From contig NZ_JAMBPV010000007.1 in NCBI RefSeq assembly GCF_029531845.1, positions 62,001 through 126,000 on the forward strand: 64,000 nucleotides of DNA, in the 5' to 3' direction. Position 1 is the stretch's first letter, and the number at the start of each line of letters is the position of its first letter. Shown piece after piece: positions 27,907-37,599 of this stretch. This DNA is from Staphylococcus equorum. Its GTDB lineage: Bacteria; Bacillota; Bacilli; Staphylococcales; Staphylococcaceae. Under the pieces are notes generated by a model that searched no databases, was not told the DNA's origin, and saw only the letters and a program-made list of their open reading frames with translations. A program made the translations under genes and the position numbers.

Positions 27907-29556
27907 ATGAGTATTTATAACAAAAAAACGCTCATCGTAATCTTACTCCTTACTATAATCATTTCTTTTATCTTTTTTATTGCAACAAAAGAAGATAATT
28001 ATAATAAAGATGAATTATATGAAAATAAGATTGCTGATCATGATCAGAACCCATCAGATGAAAATTACGGTGTTGCTTCTAATAACCCAATAGCAACCCG
28101 CGTGGGGGAGAAAATTATTAAAGATGGAGGTAATGCTGTAGATGCTTCCATGGGTGTTTCATATGCATTAGCAATAACCGAGCCTCACTCCTCTGGTTTA
28201 GGCGGCGGAGGCGCAATGTTATCTTATGATGGAAAACCGAATGTTGCGCCAAAACAATGGCAATACAAAGACATTTCATCATTTAAATATGATAAGAAAG
28301 ACGAAATTGGTACACCAGGTTTTGTGCGAGGATTGCATGATGCACATAAAGAAGCGGGTAAAATGGATGAAGAGAAAATTTTAAATTATGTGATTCCTTT
28401 AGCAGAAGAAGGTTTTGAAGTAGATTCGGAATTAGAACGCAGCTTGAAATTATATGGTTCTGATGTTGATAGAGACTCACCATTCTTTGAGGGTGATAAA
28501 ACAAAAAGAGAAGGTGAAGTAGTTAAACAACCAGAATTAGCTGAAACAATTAAAGGAATTAGGGATCATGGACCAGACTATTTTTATGATAAAGTGGGCG
28601 AAAGTGTCTCTGACCAAGTAGAGGAAGAAGTGACTGAAAAAGATTTTAATAGTTATAAAACAACGAAAAAAGAACCTGTCAGTACAGATTATTTAAACAC
28701 TAAAATATACTCTGCATCTAATCCATTAGGTGGGACGCTGATGCTTCAAGGTTTAGAAATAGATGAAGCAACAAATAATCAAGTGCCACAAAATAGTCAG
28801 GCTACGCCAGGAAACGACCAAACAGATTCAAATCACCAAACTACACCTAATAACCGTTTAGATTATATTACTGGTATTTTAAAATCGAGAGCACTTATGT
28901 ATCGAAATAGAGATATAGTCAATGGCCAAGATGAAGATTACGATGAATACTTATCTCAAGATTATTTACTAGGTAAACTAAACGAAGTTAACTTTGAAAG
29001 TAACTTCAATACAAATAATATCGATAATACAAGTACAACACACTTTGTTGTAGTTGATAAAGAGGGCAAAGTAACAAGTACAACCAATACATTATCAAGT
29101 TTCTTTGGTTCAGGTGACTATATGAAGGAAGGTTTTTATATGAACAACTCATTAACAAACTTTTCTTCTGATCCTACAAGTCCTAACCATGGCGGGAAAC
29201 ATAAAACACCTAGATCCTATACAGCTCCAAGTATAGTCGTGGGTCCTGATTTTTATATGGGCATTGGGACACCTGGAGGTAATAAGATTCCAACCACAAC
29301 CAATGAAGTGCTGATAGATTACTTAAAAGGTAATGGCACACTTCAAGAATCCATAGATAAACCACGCTTTTACAATGATGGCGGTAAAGTATTCTATGAA
29401 AACGCTATGAGTAAGGCAGACGTTGCTATTTTCAAAAGTTTAGGTTTTGAAGTAGAGGAAAAACGAAATGATCCTAACTTTGGTAGTGTTCAAGCAGCAC
29501 TTTACAATAAAAATGATAAGACTGTAGAAATAGGACACGATGTTGGTAATAGATAA
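27907..29556 (+). CDS. capD: Gamma-glutamyltransferase-like CapD (PGA anchoring/depolymerase)
   Basis: A 549-residue member of the gamma-glutamyltranspeptidase family with an N-terminal signal anchor (about 8-26). It self-cleaves before Thr377 in NTSTTHFVVVD, where that Thr becomes the nucleophile that cuts gamma-PGA and links it to peptidoglycan. GLGGGGAML near 98-104 and the C-terminal GIGTPGG motif are conserved. A Gln/Asn/Thr-rich insert at about 289-316 is unusual. It begins two bases after the capE stop and ends the operon. Confidence 0.92.
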   Translation: MSIYNKKTLIVILLLTIIISFIFFIATKEDNYNKDELYENKIADHDQNPSDENYGVASNNPIATRVGEKIIKDGGNAVDASMGVSYALAITEPHSSGLGGGGAMLSYDGKPNVAPKQWQYKDISSFKYDKKDEIGTPGFVRGLHDAHKEAGKMDEEKILNYVIPLAEEGFEVDSELERSLKLYGSDVDRDSPFFEGDKTKREGEVVKQPELAETIKGIRDHGPDYFYDKVGESVSDQVEEEVTEKDFNSYKTTKKEPVSTDYLNTKIYSASNPLGGTLMLQGLEIDEATNNQVPQNSQATPGNDQTDSNHQTTPNNRLDYITGILKSRALMYRNRDIVNGQDEDYDEYLSQDYLLGKLNEVNFESNFNTNNIDNTSTTHFVVVDKEGKVTSTTNTLSSFFGSGDYMKEGFYMNNSLTNFSSDPTSPNHGGKHKTPRSYTAPSIVVGPDFYMGIGTPGGNKIPTTTNEVLIDYLKGNGTLQESIDKPRFYNDGGKVFYENAMSKADVAIFKSLGFEVEEKRNDPNFGSVQAALYNKNDKTVEIGHDVGNR

Positions 29557-29619
29557 TACAAGATGCAATCTAAATTTATTAGTCTAGCAAGAAACACAAA
29601 TTTGATGAAGAAAAGTGAA

Positions 29620-29657
29620 AAGGTAGATTTCCTATTTAAGGAAATCTGCTTTTTTGC
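29620..29657 (+). terminator. Terminator of the capsule operon
   Basis: AGATTTCC (29625-29632) and GGAAATCT (29640-29647) pair with a seven-base loop, then TTTTTT. The next 300 bases up to tarI are AT-rich. I see no gene or clear operator in them; a tarI promoter must lie there. Confidence 0.8.
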
Positions 29658-29961
29658 CTTATCGATTTAAATTAATTTATTATGATGCTTTAAAATAAAT
29701 TTTATAAAGTTCTGTAATATTTATTATAAAAGTAAAGATATGGTTTGGAATTAGAAAAAAAACTGTATTAACTTGTACGGGGATGGATATAAGTAGAAAA
29801 AGACTATAATACTTGGTAATATAATGCTTATACAATGTATTTTATGAGTTCAGTGTAAAAATAAACTTATAAAATAAAGTTATATAGAAGACTATTTAAT
29901 TATAAAAATTTAGAATACAATAAAAAGTTAAAAAAGCAACAACTACATAGGAGGGAAAAAT

Positions 29962-30678
29962 ATGATATATGCTGGTATTTTGGCAGGAGGTATTGGATCG
30001 AGAATGGGAAATGTTCCATTACCAAAACAATTTTTAGATTTAGATGGGAAACCTATCCTTATTCATACAGTAGAGAAATTTTTATTAACAAGTGAATTCG
30101 ATAAAATCTTTATTGCTACACCTCAAAAATGGATTTCTCATACGAAAGATACTTTACGTAAACATAATATTACTGATGACAGAATTAAAGTTGTACAAGG
30201 CGGTGAGGACCGTAATGAAACAATTATGAGTATTATAGAGTCAGCAGAAGCTGAAAACGGTGTTACTGATGAAGATGTTATCGTTACACATGATGCAGTT
30301 AGACCGTTTTTAACACATCGTATTATTAAAGAAAATATAGCAAGTGTTTTGAAATATGGTGCTGTTGATACTGTAATAACTGCGACTGACACAATCATCA
30401 CATCAGAAGATGGTGAGTCCATACAGTCTATACCAGTTAGAAGTGAAATGTATCAAGGTCAAACGCCTCAATCATTTAATATTAATTTATTAAGAAATAG
30501 TTATAATGAGCTCTCAAGCGACGATAAGAAAATTATGACAGATGCCTGTAAAATACTAGTTGTAGGAAACAAATCTGTAAGACTAGTTATGGGAGAATTA
30601 TACAATATCAAAATAACGACACCTTATGATCTTAAAGTTGCTAACTCAATCATAAAAGGTGGGATGTCGAGTGATTAA
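29962..30678 (+). CDS. tarI: Ribitol-5-phosphate cytidylyltransferase
   Basis: A 238-residue nucleotidyltransferase that makes CDP-ribitol from CTP and ribitol 5-phosphate for wall teichoic acid. The nucleotide loop [10 protein letters not shown] is at 8-17, PKQFL at 23-27, and the metal-binding Asp lies in VTHDAVRPF. The family is IspD-like, but pairing with tarJ fixes the role. GGAGGG precedes the ATG. It overlaps tarJ by eight bases; the two enzymes act in sequence and form a complex in relatives. Confidence 0.95.
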   Translation: MIYAGILAGGIGSRMGNVPLPKQFLDLDGKPILIHTVEKFLLTSEFDKIFIATPQKWISHTKDTLRKHNITDDRIKVVQGGEDRNETIMSIIESAEAENGVTDEDVIVTHDAVRPFLTHRIIKENIASVLKYGAVDTVITATDTIITSEDGESIQSIPVRSEMYQGQTPQSFNINLLRNSYNELSSDDKKIMTDACKILVVGNKSVRLVMGELYNIKITTPYDLKVANSIIKGGMSSD

Positions 30679-31699
30679 TCAAGTATATCAACTCGTTGCT
30701 CCAAGACAATTTGAAGTAACATATAATAATGAAGACATTAAAAGTGATAAAGTTATTGTAAGACCATTGTATTTGTCAATTTGCGCAGCAGATCAAAGAT
30801 ATTACACAGGTAGTAGAAATGAAAAAGTACTGAAAAAGAAGTTACCGATGTCATTGATTCATGAAGGTGTTGGTGAAGTTGTTTATGACAATAAAGGTAT
30901 GTTTGAGATTGGTACAAGAGTCATCATGGTACCTAATACACCTGTAGAAAAAGATGATGTCATAGCTGAAAATTATTTGCCAAGCAGTAAATTTAGATCT
31001 AGTGGTTTTGACGGATTTATGCAAGATTATGTATTTATGGATCACGATAGAGTCGTTGAAATAGATGAGAGCATCGAAGATTTAAGTACAATTGCTTATT
31101 CTGAATTAGTCAGCGTAGCTTGGCACGCAATTCAACGTTTTGAACGTAAATCAATTTCACATAAAAATAGTTTTGGCGTATGGGGAGATGGGAATTTAGG
31201 TTATATAACAGCGATTTTACTCCACAAACTATACCCAGACGCTAAAATTTATGTTTTTGGTAAAACAGATTATAAATTAAGTCACTTTTCATTTGTAGAA
31301 CATATATATCATATTCATGAGGTGCCAGAAGATGTCTCATTTGATCATGGTTTCGAATGTGTAGGCGGTAAAGGAAGCCAGTCAGCGGTGAATCAGATTA
31401 TTGATTTGATTTCTCCAGAAGGGACAATTAGCTTATTAGGCGTAAGTGAATATCCAATAGAAGTAAATACACGTCTTGTACTAGAAAAAGGTATAACGAT
31501 GTTTGGTAGTAGTAGAAGTGGTGCGCAAGATTTCAGAGACGTTGCTCAATTTTATAAAGACAATCCTGATGTCGTTGAAAAATTAGCACTTCTAAAAGGT
31601 AATGAATTTGATATTAAAACAATTAATGATGCTGTAAAAGCATTTGAAACAGATTTATCAACATCATGGGGCAAGACTGTTCTTAAATGGACAATGTAA
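30671..31699 (+). CDS. tarJ: Ribulose-5-phosphate reductase
   Basis: A 342-residue zinc-dependent MDR-type alcohol dehydrogenase that reduces ribulose 5-phosphate to ribitol 5-phosphate with [17 protein letters not shown] carries the zinc Cys, [10 protein letters not shown] the zinc His/Glu, and [13 protein letters not shown] the nucleotide-binding loop. GTG 30671 is seven bases after AAAGGTGGG; another in-frame GTG (30659) is part of that site. The start lies inside tarI, so translation is coupled. Confidence 0.95.
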   Translation: MINQVYQLVAPRQFEVTYNNEDIKSDKVIVRPLYLSICAADQRYYTGSRNEKVLKKKLPMSLIHEGVGEVVYDNKGMFEIGTRVIMVPNTPVEKDDVIAENYLPSSKFRSSGFDGFMQDYVFMDHDRVVEIDESIEDLSTIAYSELVSVAWHAIQRFERKSISHKNSFGVWGDGNLGYITAILLHKLYPDAKIYVFGKTDYKLSHFSFVEHIYHIHEVPEDVSFDHGFECVGGKGSQSAVNQIIDLISPEGTISLLGVSEYPIEVNTRLVLEKGITMFGSSRSGAQDFRDVAQFYKDNPDVVEKLALLKGNEFDIKTINDAVKAFETDLSTSWGKTVLKWTM

Positions 31700-31835
31700 A
31701 TAACATGAATATATAAATGCAAACAAGATAACTGAAAATTCAATTTATACTTATTTTAAACTATTCTAAATTAGTTATTAATATACATTGCGCAATTTTA
31801 TAACTAATTAATTGAACGAGAGAGGGTTTTTAAAA

Positions 31836-33524
31836 TTGAGCAAATCTAAAATAATAATTGATGACATTTATTGGGAGCGAATTCAATTATTTATTGAAGG
31901 TCACGTTAATGATATTGAGCTTAACAAGAAAAATTTTGTTTTACGAAATTTGACTGAAACTAAAGAATTAGCAGCAAATGATGTGAAAATTGAAGGAAAC
32001 AAATTTAAAGCACGTTTTAATGTGGCGATTTTAGATGATGGAAACTATCTTCCATCTGGTGAATATCTCATTGTCTACAAGGATCATTTTGATTATATTG
32101 CACATATCAATGGAACATTACTGAATCCTAATAGTTATGAATTAGATGATATCCAACTAGAAGAATACGAAGCAGAAGAAACACTAAATGGAAAAAATAA
32201 TTATCTTTTGAAACATTATGAGTTGATATTTAAAAAGGGTGGCAATTCAAAGAAAACAGAATATACTGTTCAACCAATGATTTCGAGCGAAGTAAATGAG
32301 TTTGTGTTGAATATTAATTTTAAAGCACCGGAACCGAAAGTGAACCCGGTTAAGAAAAAAATGATGGACTTGCGATTAAAATATAATAGATACTCTTTTA
32401 ACATGCGTAATTTTGTATTTCAATCTATATTTAAAGTAACTAAATTTTTCCACTTAAAAAAAGGGAATACAGTATTATTCACTTCTGATTCAAGAGAATA
32501 TATGTCAGGTAACTTTGAGTACGTATATAACGAAATGCTACGTCAAAATTTAGATGAAAAGTATAAAATCCATGCCCTGTTTAAATCCAATATTTCTGCT
32601 AGAAGAAATTTCATTGATAAATTTAAGTTTCCGTTTTTATTAGGTAAAGCAGATTATATTTTCGTGGATGATTTTCACCCATTACTCTATACAGTGAAAT
32701 TTAGAAAAAGCCAAGAAATTATACAAGTTTGGCATGCAGTAGGTGCATTTAAAACAGTTGGATATAGCCGTACTGGTAAAAAAGGCGGCCCGTTCTTTAA
32801 TTCTGTCAATCACAGAAATTATACAAAAGCCTTTGTATCATCTGAAACAGACATTCCTTTTTATGGAGAAGCATTTGGTATTAAAGAACAGAATATTATA
32901 CCAACAGGTGTGCCTAGAACAGATATACTTTTCGATGAAAATTATGAAAGGAAAATTGTGGCTGAAATGGAGCAAGATTTACCTATCATTAAAGGTAAAA
33001 AAGTTATTCTATTTGCACCGACGTTTAGAGGCAGTGGCCATCACACAGCACATTACCCATTCTTTAAAATAGACTTTGCGAGATTTGCTCGTTATTGTCG
33101 TGAAAATAATGCTGTTGTACTGTTCAAAATGCATCCATTCGTGAAAAATAGGCTGAATATACCTAGAGAGTATGAACAATATTTTGTAGATGTATCAGAT
33201 TTTAGAGAAGTTAATGACATTCTATTTGTTACAGATATATTGATTAGTGATTATTCTTCTCTTGTATATGAATTCGCAGTATTTAAACGTCCAATGCTCT
33301 TTTATGCATTTGATCTTGAAGACTACATTACTTCACGCGACTTTTATGAACCGTATGAAACTTTTGTTCCTGGTAAAATTATCGAATCATTTGAAGATTT
33401 AATTACAGCATTAGATACTAGCGATTACGAAGTAGAAAAGGTAGCACCTTTCTTAGATAAACATTTTAAATATCAAGATGGTCGATCAAGTGAACGTTTA
33501 GTAAGAAATATATTTGGAAGTTAA
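31836..33524 (+). CDS. tarL: Ribitolphosphotransferase TarL (CDP-glycerol glycerophosphotransferase family)
   Basis: A 562-residue membrane-associated polymerase that primes and extends the poly(ribitol phosphate) chain of wall teichoic acid. It has an N-terminal beta-rich domain of about 200 residues, then a GT-B type TagF-like domain. The family motifs VWHAVGAFKTVG, FAPTFRG, KMHP and ILISDYSSL are all present. The TTG at 31836 is eight bases from GAGAGGG; an in-frame TTG at 31812 lies upstream of it. S. aureus has both TarL and TarK; only one gene is present here, so this one presumably does both jobs. Confidence 0.93.
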   Translation: MSKSKIIIDDIYWERIQLFIEGHVNDIELNKKNFVLRNLTETKELAANDVKIEGNKFKARFNVAILDDGNYLPSGEYLIVYKDHFDYIAHINGTLLNPNSYELDDIQLEEYEAEETLNGKNNYLLKHYELIFKKGGNSKKTEYTVQPMISSEVNEFVLNINFKAPEPKVNPVKKKMMDLRLKYNRYSFNMRNFVFQSIFKVTKFFHLKKGNTVLFTSDSREYMSGNFEYVYNEMLRQNLDEKYKIHALFKSNISARRNFIDKFKFPFLLGKADYIFVDDFHPLLYTVKFRKSQEIIQVWHAVGAFKTVGYSRTGKKGGPFFNSVNHRNYTKAFVSSETDIPFYGEAFGIKEQNIIPTGVPRTDILFDENYERKIVAEMEQDLPIIKGKKVILFAPTFRGSGHHTAHYPFFKIDFARFARYCRENNAVVLFKMHPFVKNRLNIPREYEQYFVDVSDFREVNDILFVTDILISDYSSLVYEFAVFKRPMLFYAFDLEDYITSRDFYEPYETFVPGKIIESFEDLITALDTSDYEVEKVAPFLDKHFKYQDGRSSERLVRNIFGS

Positions 33525-33558
33525 CTTAAAGAACAACTAAAATAATAAGATGAATATA

Positions 33559-33660
33559 GTGAGTTAAGTACAATGATAAATAGGCTGATGGTAAGATATA
33601 GCGTGTAATTTATTTGCTATTAAACTAAGTATATTGCATTGTATCTTAACTCACTTTTTT
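33559..33660 (+). terminator. Long hairpin terminator between tarL and tarS
   Basis: GTGAGTTAAG-TACAATG (33559-33576) pairs with CATTGTA-T-CTTAACTCAC (33637-33654) with one bulged base, and TTTTTT follows. The roughly 60-base interior can fold further. It ends 16 bases before the tarS start codon, close to its ribosome binding site. Confidence 0.75.
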
Positions 33661-33675
33661 ATGAGGTGAAATAAA

Positions 33676-35400
33676 GTGAAATTTTCAATTATAGTACCAA
33701 GCTATAACTCAGAGAAATATATTGAAGAGTTATTAAACAGTTTGAAAAACCAAAAATATGATAAAAAGGATTTTGAAGTGATACTTGTTGACGATTGTTC
33801 AACAGATGACACACTGAAAATTGTAGAACCATATAAAGATAAAATGAATTTAATTGTCAAAAAACTTGACGCAAATTCAGGTGGACCAGGTAAGCCAAGG
33901 AATACAGCACTACAAATTGCTCAAGGAGAATATGTATTTTTTGTAGACTCTGATGATTATATTAATAATGAAACATTAAAAGATGTATCTAAATTTGTAG
34001 ATAACAATAATGCAGATGTAGTATTAGTGAGAATGGAAGGCGTAAATGGTCGTGGGGTTCCAAGGTCTATGTTTAAAGAAACGAGCGACTCTGTGACACT
34101 GGAAAATTCTAGAATCATATATACACTAGGTCCTACTAAGTTTTATAGAACTTCATTGTTGCGCAATAATAATATCGATTTCCCAGAAGATTTGCGTAGC
34201 GCAGAAGATCAACTATTTACAATGAAAGCTTATCTTAATGCAGATAAAATAGCCGTATTAGCTGATAAACCTTATTATTATGCTACAAAACGTGAAGGTG
34301 AGCATATGAGTTCAGCCTATGTTTCACCAGAAGATTTTTACAAGGTCATGTCATTGATAACAGAAGCAATATTAGAAAGTCCTTTAGACAATAAACATAT
34401 GGTATTAGGTTATTTTATAGATCGTCATTTCTCTTTCTCAAGAACTAATAATTTCTCTCTAAAAATAGCCGATGATAAAAAAGAAACTTGGATGGATGCA
34501 TTAGGTGACTTTATTCAAAAAGTGCCTTCAGAAGTCGACGAATTAGTAAACGATGCGTTGAAACCATTGCTGTATTATGCACGACTAAAAGATATGAAAC
34601 GTTATCAAACGGTTGAAGAAAGTTATAAAAATGGTCGCTTTTATAACTATAATGCACACCAAGGAGAGCTAGAGATACAATTTGGCGAAAATGAGCCGTT
34701 TTTCAAATTCAAACAATTGATTAAACCTGATATAAGAATGTCACGTTTTAAATTTAATGATATAGGGTTTGAAATTGAATTAGAATTCTTAAAATCAATT
34801 ATTAATCCTAATCATGTTGCGACGATGATTCAATTAAAACTTGTATCGCGAAATAAAAAAGAGCTAATTTATGTACCATTAGCAATTAATGATCAATCGC
34901 GTTTTAAATTTAGTGCATCGATGAATGATATAATTCCATACTTGGTGAAAGAAAAAGTTTGGGATGTTTTTTTAGAGATGAGAGTAGATAATATGATTGT
35001 GGAAAAACGTATTGGTAGTAAACGAGCAAAATATCCTTATGAAGTAGAGACAAGTACAATTGCAGAAAATAATAATAAATATTATCGCTTTACGCCATAC
35101 TTCACAAAAGACTTTGATAACCTGTCATTCTATGTAACTGACAATAAACTTTATGACATGTTAGAAGTTACTTCTAAAGATAGTAAAACGATACAGTTAC
35201 GCAGCTTAAAATTCAATTACTTATTATCGGAAGGCATGACAGCACTCATGTTGTCTAGACGCTTCACATATGGTTATTTAAACAGTTTAATAACAAACGA
35301 TAAGATGACATATCATTTAACTGTTCAAGAGAAAGTGAAATCAACTGAGCTTAAAAAGAACTTTAGAATTGAAACGCCGCACTTAGTTTTAAAGTATTAA
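33676..35400 (+). CDS. tarS: Wall teichoic acid beta-GlcNAc transferase TarS
   Basis: Adds beta-linked N-acetylglucosamine to poly(ribitol phosphate), a modification tied in S. aureus to beta-lactam resistance and phage binding. It is 574 residues: an N-terminal GT-A domain (1-220) starting FSIIVPSYNSEKYIEELL, with the UDP-sugar/metal motif FFVDSDDY near 92-99 and SAEDQLF. The C-terminal trimerisation domains match the S. aureus length of 573. The start is GTG with GAGGTGA upstream. It follows tarIJL but is set apart by a long hairpin. Confidence 0.94.
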   Translation: MKFSIIVPSYNSEKYIEELLNSLKNQKYDKKDFEVILVDDCSTDDTLKIVEPYKDKMNLIVKKLDANSGGPGKPRNTALQIAQGEYVFFVDSDDYINNETLKDVSKFVDNNNADVVLVRMEGVNGRGVPRSMFKETSDSVTLENSRIIYTLGPTKFYRTSLLRNNNIDFPEDLRSAEDQLFTMKAYLNADKIAVLADKPYYYATKREGEHMSSAYVSPEDFYKVMSLITEAILESPLDNKHMVLGYFIDRHFSFSRTNNFSLKIADDKKETWMDALGDFIQKVPSEVDELVNDALKPLLYYARLKDMKRYQTVEESYKNGRFYNYNAHQGELEIQFGENEPFFKFKQLIKPDIRMSRFKFNDIGFEIELEFLKSIINPNHVATMIQLKLVSRNKKELIYVPLAINDQSRFKFSASMNDIIPYLVKEKVWDVFLEMRVDNMIVEKRIGSKRAKYPYEVETSTIAENNNKYYRFTPYFTKDFDNLSFYVTDNKLYDMLEVTSKDSKTIQLRSLKFNYLLSEGMTALMLSRRFTYGYLNSLITNDKMTYHLTVQEKVKSTELKKNFRIETPHLVLKY

Positions 35401-35453
35401 TTATATATTAGTCTAAATTTAAATACGTTTAAGTATAAACTCGAAATTGAATA

Positions 35454-35496
35454 GACGGCTGTTAGAATTCTACGGAAATCTAACAGTCGTTTTTTG
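35454..35496. terminator. Terminator between tarS and the AraC regulator
   Basis: ACGGCTGTTAGA and TCTAACAGTCGT form a 12-bp stem with one G-U pair, followed by TTTTTT. It lies between convergent genes. Confidence 0.85.
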
Positions 35497-35508
35497 TTTA
35501 ACCATTTA

Positions 35509-37599
35509 TTAATTTATGGGAATCATAAAATATAAAATTGAAGAGTTAGAAACTGTCAATACCATAGGTTCTTTATGAGAATTCATATTCAATTTTGCTA
35601 ATGGATAGTTGGTATTATTTATTTGTTTCAGTATTGCAGGATTAATAAATTTTTGATTGAGCTTGTGAGGTATCAAATGTGAAACCATACCATGGTCACG
35701 ATTAAGTATACGCGTAAATACAGGGAAATCGTTGGAGAAGTTATGGTTAATATTGACTTCTACGGATTTATAAGGCGTATTGCTTTGATTATTAAATAGT
35801 AAAAAATGATAATGGCTTTTTGTTTTAGCTATGATGCCATAAGAAAGCAATGCAACGTGATTGTTGAAAAAAGGCTTCAATAAACTATAAACATGAACGA
35901 TAGGCATTGCGCTTTGGTGATGATTGATAAGCATAAAGTGCTTTTTGTCATCTGTATAATACGCATAGCCAAAACCACCGATATATTGGTTCAATTCAAT
36001 AAGTAATTCAGTCAATAATATATGTGTAGCTTCAGTCTCATTATTGAAATAAACTTGCAATGCGTTATGCGTTATTTTAGTAAATATTAATTTTTTTGAA
36101 TGTTTTACCCCCATTCGATGCAGGAACAATCGTATATTTTGTTTTAAAGTATTTTCTGATTTAGAATAAGTTAATTTTTTTGAAATTAAGTTTCCAAATG
36201 TAATTAAATCATAATTAATGTAAAAATAATCTACTTGTAATGCATTAATTTTCTTAATGATGTGAGTCAGGTTATGTCCATGTTCAATCAAAGGATCTAT
36301 AACAATTCCTGTTTTTAACAAAGGAAGCTGGTGATTTAACCTTTTGGTGAGTAATGGCATATCTTTAATAGAACTGGCTTCAAGTTCAAATAATAAAGTT
36401 ATTTGCTCTAAACAATTTTTAGTATTAAGAGTTTCTTTCAGTACTTTAAGTACATGATAATCAAATGTTTGCACTAAATTTAAAGTAGTAATTTTAAATG
36501 TTAAATCATAACCCTGAGTAATTAAATATTTAATTGTAGCGAATAACTGTTGAGTATCTAAATCATTTAAGTATACAAAGTCTGTATTTTCAATTAAAAA
36601 ATTTACGTTAGAGAAGTTGGAATAAATATTATTATGTATAGCATTGTGATTAAATTTTAGTAAGTCTTGTAAATTATCTAATCGAATAACGGTAAAAGTA
36701 TCTGCGAAGCGTTGGTTAAAGGATAAGTCAGATAGATTTAAAGTATAGGGTGCATCTGTTTGGTTACGAGAATATTTATAAATATCCGAAAAATATTTAG
36801 ATAGATTAGGTTCGTTGATTGCTATTTGATAAGGATTGTTGAAATAACCTTTTCTAAATTGATAAATATACCTTTTAGGAGGCACACCGATATAATGTTT
36901 GAAGTGTTTTGAATAAGTACTCACATTCATGAACTTATATTTTGTTGCTACATCGTTAATTGTTTTATTATCTTGTATCAAATCAAAGATGGATAAGGCA
37001 ATTTTCAATGAACTTATATAGTGTTTAAAATTCATAGTTAATATTTTTGAGAATAAAATAGAGATATAGGATTGTGAAATAAAAAATGTTTTGGACACTT
37101 GCTTAGTGGTTAAAGTGTCATAGATATTTTTATGGATATATTGTGTTAGGCGATAAACTAGTGGGTGCTTCGTGTGTAGGGGTGGTAAATAATTATATTG
37201 TAATGTCACTTTTGCTTCTTTTAGTAAAAACTCAATTATATTAGAAATATAGTAATTCATTACATTTTGGTCTTGGGAATTATTATAGAGCTTTTGTAAA
37301 ATTAAATTTTTGAATTGTTCTACATAACGTATTTGATTAAAGTCAAAAAATGAATGGGATAAGCATGCACCTTTTTCAATAAATAGAGGTAATGGGATAT
37401 TTAATTCAAGGAGATCTTGAACATCAATCATTTGATATAAATCAGCATTGTTAATTATAATACCATTTTCAATGGTCATAATTGACCCATTCAAATTAAT
37501 TTTACATGGCTTCCCTAAAGGAAGGAGTATAATAACTTTATTTATACAGCGTGTTAATTCAGTTGTGTAATGACTTCTAATAGATAAAGAACTTATCAC
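35509..37599 (-). CDS. Large AraC-family regulator (Rsp/Rbf-like)
   Basis: About 696 residues, far longer than ordinary AraC proteins (around 300), and similar in size and plan to staphylococcal Rsp and Rbf, which control surface proteins, toxins and biofilm. An N-terminal sensing region is followed by the double helix-turn-helix at about 147-253, including VSKTFFISQSYISILF and INDVATKYKFMNVSTYSKHF. A C-terminal domain of about 440 residues lacks a family I recognise. GTG 37599 is spaced from AAAGGTG; the in-frame GTG at 37608 is inside that site. Neighbouring surface-polymer genes are possible targets (inference). Confidence 0.82.
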   Translation of the reverse strand: MISSLSIRSHYTTELTRCINKVIILLPLGKPCKINLNGSIMTIENGIIINNADLYQMIDVQDLLELNIPLPLFIEKGACLSHSFFDFNQIRYVEQFKNLILQKLYNNSQDQNVMNYYISNIIEFLLKEAKVTLQYNYLPPLHTKHPLVYRLTQYIHKNIYDTLTTKQVSKTFFISQSYISILFSKILTMNFKHYISSLKIALSIFDLIQDNKTINDVATKYKFMNVSTYSKHFKHYIGVPPKRYIYQFRKGYFNNPYQIAINEPNLSKYFSDIYKYSRNQTDAPYTLNLSDLSFNQRFADTFTVIRLDNLQDLLKFNHNAIHNNIYSNFSNVNFLIENTDFVYLNDLDTQQLFATIKYLITQGYDLTFKITTLNLVQTFDYHVLKVLKETLNTKNCLEQITLLFELEASSIKDMPLLTKRLNHQLPLLKTGIVIDPLIEHGHNLTHIIKKINALQVDYFYINYDLITFGNLISKKLTYSKSENTLKQNIRLFLHRMGVKHSKKLIFTKITHNALQVYFNNETEATHILLTELLIELNQYIGGFGYAYYTDDKKHFMLINHHQSAMPIVHVYSLLKPFFNNHVALLSYGIIAKTKSHYHFLLFNNQSNTPYKSVEVNINHNFSNDFPVFTRILNRDHGMVSHLIPHKLNQKFINPAILKQINNTNYPLAKLNMNSHKEPMVLTVSNSSILYFMIPIN

